14,403 nt of DNA, taken from an uncultured Gammaproteobacteria bacterium (GTDB lineage Bacteria > Pseudomonadota > Gammaproteobacteria > Arenicellales > Poriferihabitantaceae). The DNA lies in contig CALIFM010000058.1 in NCBI GenBank assembly GCA_938021685.1, forward strand, positions 1 through 14,403, in the 5' to 3' direction. Every line of letters starts with the position of its first letter. The first letter of the stretch is position 1. The translations under genes and the position numbers were made by a program. Below the pieces are notes generated by a model. That model had not been told where the DNA came from. It ran no database searches and saw nothing but the letters and a program-made list of their open reading frames with translations. Shown piece by piece: positions 1 through 7,098 of this stretch.

Positions 1-517
1 CCTAACCGTCGGGCCGTTTATCCGAAATTTAGGCGAAACGATTGGCCTCAGCACTTCATCCGAAAGCGCTTTAGTGGCGGGTCTTGTAATGGGTGTCATG
101 ATTATTCCATTTGTGTCGTCTTTGTCGGATGATGTGCTCAATGCGGTGCCACAAAGCCTGCGTGATGGTGCTTATGCGCTCGGCGCCACTCGCAGCGAAA
201 CGATATTACAGGTCATCATTCCGGCCGCATTACCCGGCATTGTAGGCAGTATTTTGCTAGCCGCTTCGCGCGCCATTGGCGAAACCATGATCGTAGTGAT
301 GGCCGCGGGCTTAACGGCCAACTTAACCGCCAACCCTTTAGAAGCAGTTACCACCGTTACCGTACAAATTGTAACCTTACTGACCGGCGACCAAGAATTT
401 GACAGCCCCAAAACCTTGGCTGCATTTGCGCTAGGCTTGCTGCTATTTGTGATCACTTTACTGCTGAATATGCTCGCCTTACACATTGTGCGAAAATACC
501 GCGAACAGTACGACTAA
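1..517 (+). CDS. pstC: Phosphate ABC transporter permease PstC (5' partial)
   Basis: Inner-membrane permease subunit of the high-affinity phosphate importer PstSCAB; it pairs with PstA to form the channel. The open frame runs from base 2 without a true start, so the N-terminal part lies outside the window; only the last 171 residues are present. The visible part carries the binding-protein-dependent permease (EAA) loop, DGAYALGATRSETILQVIIP, followed by the helix with AIGETM, the loop by which such permeases touch the ATPase. A last hydrophobic helix and a basic tail (VRKYREQYD) close the protein. An internal GTG at 74 should not be taken as the start, because the PstC-like frame continues upstream of it. 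It lies 20 bases before pstA in the order pstC-pstA-pstB-phoU. Assignment as PstC rather than PstA rests on this order plus the different sequence of the next permease. Confidence 0.93.
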   Translation, partial: LTVGPFIRNLGETIGLSTSSESALVAGLVMGVMIIPFVSSLSDDVLNAVPQSLRDGAYALGATRSETILQVIIPAALPGIVGSILLAASRAIGETMIVVMAAGLTANLTANPLEAVTTVTVQIVTLLTGDQEFDSPKTLAAFALGLLLFVITLLLNMLALHIVRKYREQYD

Positions 518-537
518 TCTGCTGCCACTAATTTGCA

Positions 538-1791
538 ATGAATAATACTGAACAAATCAAACGCAGCCTTAAAAAACGCTATGCTAAAGAGCGGCGCTTT
601 CGTTTGTATGGTTTGACTGCCATCGTGGTGAGCTTTTTGTTTTTGTTCACCTTGCTTGCCGATATCACGCTAAAAGCCATTCCTGCATTCACACAGGCAT
701 GGGTACAGCTCGATGTGTCATTTGAAAGTGACACATTGGGCCTTGATAACGTAAACGAGCAAACCATTAACGAAGGCAAGTTTCGTAAAGCGGTAAAAAG
801 CAGCACTTATAACTTGTTCCCGGATGTGAGCAAGCGAAAGCAAAAAAAGGAGCTGTCTGCTCTAGTTTCTGGCGGCGCGCAATACCAAATCCGCGATCAA
901 TTACTAGACAATCCGGAGTGGCTAGGCACTACTCAAACCGTGTGGGTAAAAGCCGATGACCAGCTAGACGTATGGTTAGAATCAGACGGGGAGCTTGGAA
1001 AGATTTCGGAACAGCAAGAACAATGGATAGCGGCCTTACAAGAGCAGGATCGCATTAAGCGGTCTTTCAATACCACTTTGTTTACCGCAGGCGATTCACG
1101 CGAGCCCGAACAAGCCGGCATCTTAGGTGCTTTGGTGGGCTCTTTGCTGACTTTGGCGGTGACCTTGGTGCTATCAATCACCGTGGGCGTCGCAACTGCA
1201 ATCTATCTAGAAATATTTGCGCCGCAAAACCGTTTCACTGATTTCATTGAGATCAACATCAACAACTTAGCGGCAGTGCCTTCAATCATTTTTGGCTTGC
1301 TGGGCCTCGCGATTTTTATCAGCCTGTTTGGTGTGCCGCGCTCCACCCCGCTAGTTGGCGGCTTGGTGCTGAGCTTAATGACCTTGCCCACTATTATTGT
1401 ATCCAGCCGCGCGGCGCTTAAATCCGTGCCTCCCTCATTGATGGAAGCTGCGCTTGGCCTTGGCGCGTCAAAAATGCAGGCTGTGTTTCAACACGCCTTG
1501 CCACTGGCAATGCCTGGTATTCTAACCGGCGCGATTATCGGCATGGCCCAAGCACTGGGTGAAACTGCGCCGCTGCTAATGATTGGCATGGTTGCTTTTA
1601 TTGTGGATGTACCCTCTGGCGTGCTGGATGCCGCCACGGTGCTACCCGTGCAAATTTACCTATGGGCTGATTCCCCCGAACGCGCTTTTACTGCGATGAC
1701 TGCCGCCGGCATCTTAATTTTGCTAGTATTTTTAGTGGCCATGAACAGTTTAGCCATCGTGCTGCGTAAGCGCTTTGAGCGCCGCTGGTAA
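538..1791 (+). CDS. pstA: Phosphate ABC transporter permease PstA (long form)
   Basis: Second membrane permease of the Pst phosphate importer. The protein has 417 residues, well above the roughly 300 of E. coli PstA. The extra length is one block: after a basic N-terminus and a first membrane helix (about 24-44) comes a charged soluble stretch (about 50-190), predicted periplasmic, before the usual permease core of five more helices (about 196-222, 243-265, 271-291, 326-354, 387-410). The EAA loop is at 303-322 (EAALGLGASKMQAVFQHALP) and is followed by ALGETAPLLMIG. Long PstA proteins of this kind are known from Pseudomonas and related bacteria. No Shine-Dalgarno sequence precedes the ATG at 538; the gap to pstC is 20 bases, so translation could be coupled. 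Family is certain; the role of the insertion is unknown. Confidence 0.95.
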   Translation: MNNTEQIKRSLKKRYAKERRFRLYGLTAIVVSFLFLFTLLADITLKAIPAFTQAWVQLDVSFESDTLGLDNVNEQTINEGKFRKAVKSSTYNLFPDVSKRKQKKELSALVSGGAQYQIRDQLLDNPEWLGTTQTVWVKADDQLDVWLESDGELGKISEQQEQWIAALQEQDRIKRSFNTTLFTAGDSREPEQAGILGALVGSLLTLAVTLVLSITVGVATAIYLEIFAPQNRFTDFIEININNLAAVPSIIFGLLGLAIFISLFGVPRSTPLVGGLVLSLMTLPTIIVSSRAALKSVPPSLMEAALGLGASKMQAVFQHALPLAMPGILTGAIIGMAQALGETAPLLMIGMVAFIVDVPSGVLDAATVLPVQIYLWADSPERAFTAMTAAGILILLVFLVAMNSLAIVLRKRFERRW

Positions 1792-1820
1792 AGTTACTGA
1801 GCACACGCAAACCAACATTT

Positions 1821-1829
1821 TGCTAGTAT
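1821..1829 (+). promoter_or_regulatory. Candidate extended -10 promoter for pstB-phoU
   Basis: TGC followed by TAGTAT (1824-1829, four of six consensus bases) forms an extended -10 element in the short pstA-pstB gap. No -35 box is evident, which extended -10 promoters can do without. The expected start of transcription would fall at or next to the A of the pstB ATG at 1837, giving a leaderless mRNA. This is inference from spacing only. Confidence 0.3.
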
Positions 1830-1836
1830 AACCCTT

Positions 1837-2676
1837 ATGTCAAACAATACAGACCAACAAAATACCGACCTTGATCAGTTGGTGGGTGAAACCACAGGCA
1901 CTCCATTTTTGCCTGATGAGAAGGTGAAAATGTCTGCACGAAATGTCGACGTATTTTATGCCGACAAGCAGGCCATCTTTGATAATAGCCTCGACATTGG
2001 CAAAAACGAAGTACTGGCGATGATCGGTCCATCGGGTTGCGGTAAGTCTACGTTTTTACGCACCTTAAACCGTATGAATGACACCATTCCAATTTGCCGC
2101 ATTACAGGCGAGATCAAGCTAGATGATGAAAATATCTACGGCAAAGACATCGACCCGGTGCTACTGCGCGCGCGCGTAGGCATGGTGTTTCAAAAACCCA
2201 ATCCATTTCCAAAATCAATTTACGATAATGTCGCCTATGGCCCGCGCTTGCATGGCCTTGCGCGCAATAAAGCTGACCTAGACGAGATTGTAGTCACCAG
2301 CTTGAAACGCGCTGGCCTGTTTGATGAAGTCAAAGACCGCTTGGATGCCAGCGGCACGGGCTTATCTGGCGGCCAGCAACAACGCTTATGCATTGCCCGC
2401 ACCATTGCAGTTAGCCCCGAAGTAATTTTGATGGACGAACCAGCCTCAGCGCTGGATCCCATTGCCACCGCGATCATCGAAGAGTTAATTGACGAACTGC
2501 GGCAAAACTTTACTATCGCGATCGTCACCCACTCGATGCAGCAAGCAGCGCGGGTATCGCAACGCACGGCTTATTTTCACTTGGGCAAATTGGTGGAAGT
2601 CGGTGAAACTAACCAAATTTTCACCAACCCCGCGCATCAATTGACTGAAAACTACATTACAGGCCGCTTTGGCTAA
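1837..2676 (+). CDS. pstB: Phosphate ABC transporter ATP-binding protein PstB
   Basis: Cytoplasmic ATPase that powers phosphate import through PstC/PstA. All ABC ATPase motifs are intact in 279 residues: Walker A GPSGCGKST (64-72), Q-loop glutamine at 119 in VFQKPNPFPKSIYDN (a PstB hallmark), signature LSGGQQQR (176-183), Walker B VILMDEP (196-202) and switch histidine 232. About 30 polar residues precede the ABC core (MSNNTDQQNTDLDQ...), a longer N-terminus than in E. coli PstB but common in relatives. The start at 1837 gives this extension; no Shine-Dalgarno sequence is visible and a promoter-like element sits directly upstream. Lies 45 bases after pstA and 36 before phoU. Confidence 0.97.
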   Translation: MSNNTDQQNTDLDQLVGETTGTPFLPDEKVKMSARNVDVFYADKQAIFDNSLDIGKNEVLAMIGPSGCGKSTFLRTLNRMNDTIPICRITGEIKLDDENIYGKDIDPVLLRARVGMVFQKPNPFPKSIYDNVAYGPRLHGLARNKADLDEIVVTSLKRAGLFDEVKDRLDASGTGLSGGQQQRLCIARTIAVSPEVILMDEPASALDPIATAIIEELIDELRQNFTIAIVTHSMQQAARVSQRTAYFHLGKLVEVGETNQIFTNPAHQLTENYITGRFG

Positions 2677-2712
2677 ACTTTAAATTAGCATAGCCCCATC
2701 GGAGAACGCACC

Positions 2713-3423
2713 ATGGAAAACGATTTACACATCGATCAGCATATTTCGCAACGCTTTAATGAAGAATTGGAAGACCTGCGCTCTAAAGTTTTAGAAATGG
2801 GCGGTTTAGTCGAGCAACAAGTAATGGACGGCACCGATGCGCTGGTCAACGGCGACGCCGAGCTGGGCGCCAAAGTTGTGGAGCGCGACACTCAGGTGAA
2901 TGCGATGGAAGTGGCGATGGACGAAAGCTGCGTTGAAATTATTGCCCGCCGCCAACCCACCGCCAGTGATTTGCGCCTAATCGTATCGATCATTAAAACC
3001 ATCACCGACCTTGAGCGCATTGGTGACCAAGCAGAAAAGCTTGGCGCTTTTGCCGTGCAGTTAAGTGATAAGGGCGTAAGCGCAGATAAATACAGTAATC
3101 TAGAGAACATTAGCAGTAAAGCATTGGCGGTGCTACGAAAAGCTTTGGATGCCTTTGCACGCATGGACCACGAAGCAGCGTTGGAAGCAGCCAAAATGGA
3201 TGAAAAAGTCGACCAAGAATACGAAGCCATCTTGCGCCAAGTAATGACTTACATGATGGAAGACCCGCGCGAAATCAAGAAAGCCATGCGAGTGCTTTGG
3301 GCAGCACGCGCACTAGAACGCATTGGCGACCACGCCAAAAACATCAGTGAATATGTGGTTTATTTAGTTAAAGGCAAAGACATTCGTCATTTAGACAGCC
3401 TGCCTGAAGCAAAAAGCTTATAG
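2713..3423 (+). CDS. phoU: Phosphate signalling protein PhoU
   Basis: Peripheral negative regulator that connects the Pst transporter with the PhoR/PhoB two-component system; loss of PhoU in other bacteria causes uncontrolled phosphate uptake and polyphosphate build-up. The 236 residues form the expected two repeated three-helix bundles, each with the metal-binding helix motif: DLERIGDQAEKLG (99-111) and ALERIGDHAKNISEYV (200-215). The start at 2713 is supported by a clear ribosome-binding site, GGAG at 2701-2704. Last gene of the pst operon here; phoB and phoR are not in the window. It ends convergently against hemA with 48 bases between them. Confidence 0.97.
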   Translation: MENDLHIDQHISQRFNEELEDLRSKVLEMGGLVEQQVMDGTDALVNGDAELGAKVVERDTQVNAMEVAMDESCVEIIARRQPTASDLRLIVSIIKTITDLERIGDQAEKLGAFAVQLSDKGVSADKYSNLENISSKALAVLRKALDAFARMDHEAALEAAKMDEKVDQEYEAILRQVMTYMMEDPREIKKAMRVLWAARALERIGDHAKNISEYVVYLVKGKDIRHLDSLPEAKSL

Positions 3424-3457
3424 AAAATGTGGTTAGGCGCGATATGCTCGCACCAAC
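3424..3457 (-). terminator. Candidate terminator of hemA
   Basis: In the 48-base gap between the convergent phoU and hemA genes, the arms at 3432-3442 and 3448-3457 pair as an imperfect stem of nine pairs with one bulge and one mismatch around a five-base loop. Read on the minus strand, the stem is followed by a short T-rich run (complement of 3424-3427). It could end hemA transcription. The stem is imperfect and the U-tract is short. Confidence 0.35.
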
Positions 3458-3471
3458 ACTTCGAATAAAAG

Positions 3472-4692
3472 CTAAGCCGCCACCCGCGACAAGGCACAAC
3501 GCGACCACAGGTCGCTGAGTGCACCCACCAAATGGTCGATATCAGCATCGCTGTGCAATGGTCCGGGAGTAAAGCGTAAGCGCTCAGTGCCTTTAGGCAC
3601 AGTAGGGTAATTGATCGGCTGTACATAAATACCGTAATCGCTCATCAAAATGTCAGCGATTATACGGCACTTAACCGAATCATTGATCATCACCGGAATG
3701 ATATGACTGGGGTTGGGCAAATGGGGAATACCTTTGGCATCTAGCTTAGCGCGCAAGCGCTGCACTTGATGCTTTTGTGCTTCGCGCTCTGTGCGCGATT
3801 GCTTCAGGTGTTGCACCGCCGTCAACGCCGCAGCTGCCACCGCTGGTGGCAAAGCCGTAGTGAAAATAAACCCACTGGCAAAAGAACGAATAAAATCACA
3901 TAAAGCTGCTGATCCACTAATGTAGCCACCAAAGCAGCCGAAAGCTTTGGCCAAGGTACCTTCAATCAAGGTAATCCGATCCGCCACGCCGTCGCGCTGC
4001 GCAATGCCGCCGCCGCTCGGGCCATACATGCCCACTGCGTGTACCTCGTCTAAATAAGTCATAGCACCATGTGCATCCGCCACGTCACAGATCTCGGCAA
4101 TCGGTGCAATATCACCGTCCATTGAATAAACCGACTCAAAGGCTACAATCTTTGGGCGCGTTGGGTCTAGCGTCGCTAGTTGACGATCTAAGTCTTCATG
4201 ATCGTTATGCTTCCAAATTAACTTGTCGGCCTTCGAATGACGAATGCCTTCAATCATCGAAGCATGGTTAAAAGCGTCCGATAAGATCACCGCACCAGGC
4301 AAACGAGCTCCCAAGGTAGACAAAGCGGCCCAGTTAGACACGTAACCGGAAGTGAATAGCAGTGCCGCCTCTTTGCCATGCAAATCGGCCAGCTCAGCTT
4401 CGAGCTTAAGATGATAATGATTGGTGCCAGAAATATTACGCGTGCCGCCAGCGCCAGCACCGCATTCGACCACCGCATCTTGCATAGCACACATCACCGC
4501 AGGGTGTTGACCCATGCCTAAGTAATCGTTCGAGCACCACACAGTGACCTCGTCCTGGCCACTACCATCTTGACCATGATTACGTGCCTGCGGGAACTGT
4601 CCTGCATGACGCCCTAGGTTGGCGAAAATACGGTAATCGCCCTGCGCTTTAAGCTCTTCAAGTTGTGCGGTAAATGCCGCTTCAAAATCCAT
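3472..4692 (-). CDS. hemA: 5-aminolevulinate synthase (ALAS, Shemin pathway)
   Basis: PLP enzyme that condenses glycine with succinyl-CoA to 5-aminolevulinate, the first heme precursor. The 406 residues match ALAS along the whole length. Visible hallmarks are CSNDYLGM (53-60), the segment GGTRNISGTNHYH (82-94) with Thr84 and Asn86, which correspond to Rhodobacter T83/N85 that set succinyl-CoA use, FNHASMIEG (141-149), the PLP-ring aspartate in YLDEVHAVGMYG (213-224), the Schiff-base lysine K249 in EGTLAKAFGCFGG, and the C-terminal PINYPTVPKGTERLRFTPGP (359-378). These separate it from the sister enzymes KBL, BioF and SPT. Only a weak AGAGAG-type ribosome site precedes the ATG. It lies downstream of tRNA-Leu on the same strand. 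Most gammaproteobacteria instead use glutamyl-tRNA reductase, also called HemA. A role in a C5N-unit secondary metabolite is possible, but no partner genes are nearby. Confidence 0.95.
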   Translation of the reverse strand: MDFEAAFTAQLEELKAQGDYRIFANLGRHAGQFPQARNHGQDGSGQDEVTVWCSNDYLGMGQHPAVMCAMQDAVVECGAGAGGTRNISGTNHYHLKLEAELADLHGKEAALLFTSGYVSNWAALSTLGARLPGAVILSDAFNHASMIEGIRHSKADKLIWKHNDHEDLDRQLATLDPTRPKIVAFESVYSMDGDIAPIAEICDVADAHGAMTYLDEVHAVGMYGPSGGGIAQRDGVADRITLIEGTLAKAFGCFGGYISGSAALCDFIRSFASGFIFTTALPPAVAAAALTAVQHLKQSRTEREAQKHQVQRLRAKLDAKGIPHLPNPSHIIPVMINDSVKCRIIADILMSDYGIYVQPINYPTVPKGTERLRFTPGPLHSDADIDHLVGALSDLWSRCALSRVAA

Positions 4693-4745
4693 CGCCTACT
4701 CTCTGCCTAGTCTCAGGTTAATCTTTAATTTCTTTGTGCTCAATA

Positions 4746-4764
4746 CAGCGCATTGTAGGCGCTG
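4746..4764 (-). other. Small hairpin between tRNA-Leu and hemA
   Basis: CAGCGC (4746-4751) and GCGCTG (4759-4764) form a perfect six-base-pair stem with a seven-base loop in the 98-base gap between tRNA-Leu and hemA. No U-tract follows on the minus strand, so it is not a convincing terminator. It could be a processing or stability element. Confidence 0.25.
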
Positions 4765-4790
4765 CAGAGCAAGGCTTCAAGGCCATTATT

Positions 4791-4877
4791 TGGTGCCGAC
4801 GGCCGGACTTGAACCGGCACGAGCGTTAGCTCACTACCCCCTCAAGATAGCGTGTCTACCAATTCCACCACGTCGGC
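4791..4877 (-). tRNA. leuU: tRNA-Leu (anticodon GAG)
   Basis: An 87-base cloverleaf with encoded CCA. The acceptor stem pairs GCCGACG with CGTCGGC, the D arm contains GGTAGACAC, the anticodon stem CTATC/GGTAG encloses loop TTGAGGG (anticodon GAG, reads CUC/CUU), a long class II variable arm follows, and the T arm has GGTTCAAGTCC. It starts 13 bases after the secG stop, so it is probably cut from the tpiA-secG transcript. A tRNA-Leu(GAG) after secG is the standard arrangement in E. coli (leuU) and Pseudomonas; there it is followed by the rimP-nusA-infB region, here by hemA. Confidence 0.97.
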
Positions 4878-4890
4878 TAAGGTCTAACAA

Positions 4891-5322
4891 CTATTCTGGA
4901 ACTTTAGGCACACCGTCCACAGCGGGTACGTCATCCGTCGACTGCGTAGGTGCGCTGCTGGTATCGTCTGCTGGAATAGCTGGCACGCCATCGTCTTGTG
5001 CCTCATCAGTAGCTGCCGCTGGGTCGTTTATATCCTGCGTTTGAGACTGCTCAATCACACTGCCTCCCAGCACGCTACTGCTGCGCCCTGCATTGGCATA
5101 CATATAAGCCAGCACCAAAGTGGTGATAAAAAAGCCTGTCACTGCAAAGGCAGTAAAGCGCGACAAAAAATTGGACGAACCGCGTGCGCCAAACAGTGAT
5201 TGCGAAGAGCCGCCGCCAAAAGCGGCACCAGCTTGGGCACCTTTACCTTGCTGCAACAACACCAAAGCCACTACGGTGACCGCTAAAACTAGGTGCACCA
5301 CTAATAATAAATTCTGAATCAT
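4891..5322 (-). CDS. secG: Protein-export membrane protein SecG
   Basis: Small subunit of the SecYEG translocon in the inner membrane; it stimulates SecA-driven protein export. The 143 residues show the family layout: first helix about 4-23 (LLLVVHLVLAVTVVALVLLQ), the conserved loop QQGKGAQAGAAFGGGSSQSLFGARGS cut by a cytoplasmic glycine-rich stretch (about 24-50), and a second helix about 56-74 (FTAFAVTGFFITTLVLAYM). The C-terminal tail (about 80-143) is acidic and rich in Ala, Pro, Ser, Thr and Asp, longer than in E. coli (110 residues) and probably disordered. It lies 66 bases downstream of tpiA and 13 upstream of tRNA-Leu, a conserved neighbourhood. Confidence 0.95.
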   Translation of the reverse strand: MIQNLLLVVHLVLAVTVVALVLLQQGKGAQAGAAFGGGSSQSLFGARGSSNFLSRFTAFAVTGFFITTLVLAYMYANAGRSSSVLGGSVIEQSQTQDINDPAAATDEAQDDGVPAIPADDTSSAPTQSTDDVPAVDGVPKVPE

Positions 5323-5388
5323 CTTGCTTGTCTCGTCGAGTAATCTGTTATGCGATTGATCGGGTAGCTGGGTTTCCTAAATAAAGCC

Positions 5389-6141
5389 TTAGGCTGCGGC
5401 TTGGCATATGCCTAAAAAGTCGCTGGCCTTAAGTGCTGCGCCGCCAATCAAACCACCATCAATGTCTTCGTTAGCCAGCAGTTGTGCTGCATTATCCGGC
5501 TTCATACTGCCACCGTATAAAATACGGCATTGTGCAGCAACATCAGCCTCTTGTGCAGCTAGTATCTGGCGGATAAAGGCATGCACTTCTTGCGCTTGCT
5601 CAGGGCTGGCTGTCATGCCTGTGCCAATCGCCCAAACAGGCTCATAGGCAATGACGCTATTGGCCATCGCGGCAATGCCTACCTTATCTAGCACTGCTTG
5701 CAGTTGACGCGCAACTACCATTTCGGTCACGCCATTTTCGCGCTCTTGCAAGCTTTCACCTACACAAACTAATGGGGTCAAACCCGCTGCTAGTGCAACC
5801 GCAGTTTTATTAGCAACCAATTCATCCGTGTCGCCATAAAACTGGCGGCGCTCTGAGTGACCCACAATTACGTGGGTACACCCGGCATCTTTAAGCATGG
5901 CACTAGATGTTTGGCCAGTAAAAGCACCTTCTTTGTTGATATCTAAGTCTTGACCGCCAATAGCCACACCAGAATCGGCAAGTGCTGCTGCGGCCACAGG
6001 CACTAAAATATGTGACGGGCACACGGCCACTTCAACTCCATCAAGCGCACTGACACCAGCAGCAATGTCTTGGCACAGCACCGCCACCGACGCTTGGTCG
6101 CCGTTCATTTTCCAGTTTCCTGCTACAAGTGCTGTTCGCAT
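5389..6141 (-). CDS. tpiA: Triosephosphate isomerase
   Basis: Cytoplasmic enzyme that interconverts dihydroxyacetone phosphate and glyceraldehyde 3-phosphate in glycolysis and gluconeogenesis. All catalytic features are present in 250 residues: Asn9 and Lys11 in AGNWKMNG, His95 in VIVGHSERR, and Glu167 in AYEPVWAIGTG, which also contains flexible loop 6. Phosphate-binding motifs are YGGSMKP (209-215) and GGLIGGAAL (229-237). The start is fixed by the conserved N-terminus (MRTALVAGNWKMNG); no Shine-Dalgarno sequence is visible. First gene of the minus-strand tpiA-secG-tRNA-Leu group. In Pseudomonas glmM lies directly upstream; here the upstream neighbour is a divergent exbB gene, so the block has been separated from its usual context. 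Confidence 0.98.
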   Translation of the reverse strand: MRTALVAGNWKMNGDQASVAVLCQDIAAGVSALDGVEVAVCPSHILVPVAAAALADSGVAIGGQDLDINKEGAFTGQTSSAMLKDAGCTHVIVGHSERRQFYGDTDELVANKTAVALAAGLTPLVCVGESLQERENGVTEMVVARQLQAVLDKVGIAAMANSVIAYEPVWAIGTGMTASPEQAQEVHAFIRQILAAQEADVAAQCRILYGGSMKPDNAAQLLANEDIDGGLIGGAALKASDFLGICQAAA

Positions 6142-6489
6142 GTTAAATATGTGGCCCGATCAAACTGTTAAGTGCTAATGCGCAAATAAACGCAACCCCT
6201 GCTGGACAATTTACTGCCTTAAAAGCTTACGCGCCCACTATCCATCAGCACGTAACAAAAGGGACGCGATGTTAACGCCCTCACTGAATAATTGCAATCT
6301 ACAGACCCGCAAAGCACAAGCTTTTTGCTGTTTTAGCAAATGAAAGCTGTATTGTACCGAGATCCTACCAAAATTGGGCTTGGCATAGCTTAATAAATGC
6401 AGACACAAAACACTCTCGACCTTGCGCCAGCGTATAGACTAAAATCTCGCTTTATAAATTTACAGCGCAAAGCTAAAAAGCAAAACAAC
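6142..6489. other. Divergent tpiA/exbB intergenic region with nested hairpin
   Basis: These 348 bases lie between the tpiA start (minus) and the preferred exbB start (plus), and must hold both promoters. No gene is supported. The clearest structure is at 6319-6348: the arms AGCTTT/AAAGCT and TTGCT/AGCAA pair around loop GTTTT, with three unpaired bases (ATG) on one side. A weak sigma-70-like pair, TTGCTG (6325-6330) and TGTATT (6348-6353) with 17 bases between, overlaps this hairpin and would point to exbB. I found no convincing promoter for tpiA. Confidence 0.4.
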
Positions 6490-7098
6490 GTGTTCAATAT
6501 ACTTAACGCAGGTGGTTGGCTAATCTGGCCCATTATCTTATGCTCGGTGGTCGCGGTAGCGATCATTATTGAAAAATTCTTTAAATTACAACAAGGCCGT
6601 GTTTTGCCCAAAGGTCTGTTTGATCAAGTAGAGAAGCTAGTAGGCCAGAAGGAAATCAGCAAGAACCACTTAAATGAGTTAGCTGCACAATCACCACTAG
6701 GCAGCTTGTTTTCCGTCACTTTACAAAACTCTCATCTGAACACTCATGCGCTCAAAGCTGTCATTGAAGATGCAGGCCGCCATCATGTCCATGATCTAGA
6801 ACGTTATCTGAACACCCTAGGGTCCATTGCTGCCATCACCCCACTACTGGGCTTACTCGGCACCGTGGTAGGCATGATCAAGGTATTCGCCGCCATTACC
6901 TCCGTGGGCGTGGGCGACCCACAAGTGCTATCTGCTGGTATCTCGCAAGCGCTAATCACCACGGCAACCGGTTTAAGCGTGGCTATTCCAGCCTTGCTGT
7001 TTTATCGCTACTTTAAAAGTCGCATTCAAACTTTAGCTGTAGAGATGGAACGACAAGTGATGCGCTTACTGGCCATATTGGGTAAAAGCGCACAATGA
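6490..7098 (+). CDS. exbB: ExbB/TolQ/MotA-family proton channel protein
   Basis: Inner-membrane subunit of an ExbB-ExbD energiser, which uses the proton gradient to drive an outer-membrane process, usually through TonB. From the GTG at 6490 the product has 202 residues and begins MFNILNAGGWLIWPI, as typical ExbB-like proteins do. An upstream ATG at 6397 would add 31 basic residues, but that stretch is unlike the family and uses several rare codons (AGA, CTA, ATA), so I prefer 6490; neither start has a ribosome site. Helices lie at about 8-27, 112-134 and 153-173. The conserved core includes ITPLLGLLGTVVGMIKVF (116-133) and ALITTATGLSVAIPALLFY (154-172), which line the channel. The stop overlaps the exbD start by four bases (ATGA). 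TolQ is less likely given the partner and context. Confidence 0.9.
   Translation: MFNILNAGGWLIWPIILCSVVAVAIIIEKFFKLQQGRVLPKGLFDQVEKLVGQKEISKNHLNELAAQSPLGSLFSVTLQNSHLNTHALKAVIEDAGRHHVHDLERYLNTLGSIAAITPLLGLLGTVVGMIKVFAAITSVGVGDPQVLSAGISQALITTATGLSVAIPALLFYRYFKSRIQTLAVEMERQVMRLLAILGKSAQ

Noticed and set aside
4071..4271. Plus-strand open frame inside hemA
   Set aside because: Antisense to a complete ALAS gene with conserved residues; no independent support.
4693..4790. Riboswitch or strong promoter ahead of hemA
   Set aside because: The gap has only a small 6-base-pair hairpin and AT-rich sequence; no known riboswitch fold and no well-spaced -35/-10 pair could be seen.
4736..5044. Plus-strand open frame of 102 codons
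   Set aside because: It lies across the tRNA-Leu gene and the secG tail on the other strand; its residues are a shadow of those genes.
6397..6489. N-terminal 31-residue extension of ExbB from the upstream ATG
   Set aside because: The extension is basic, not found in typical ExbB-like proteins, uses several rare codons and has no ribosome site; the GTG at 6490 fits the family start.
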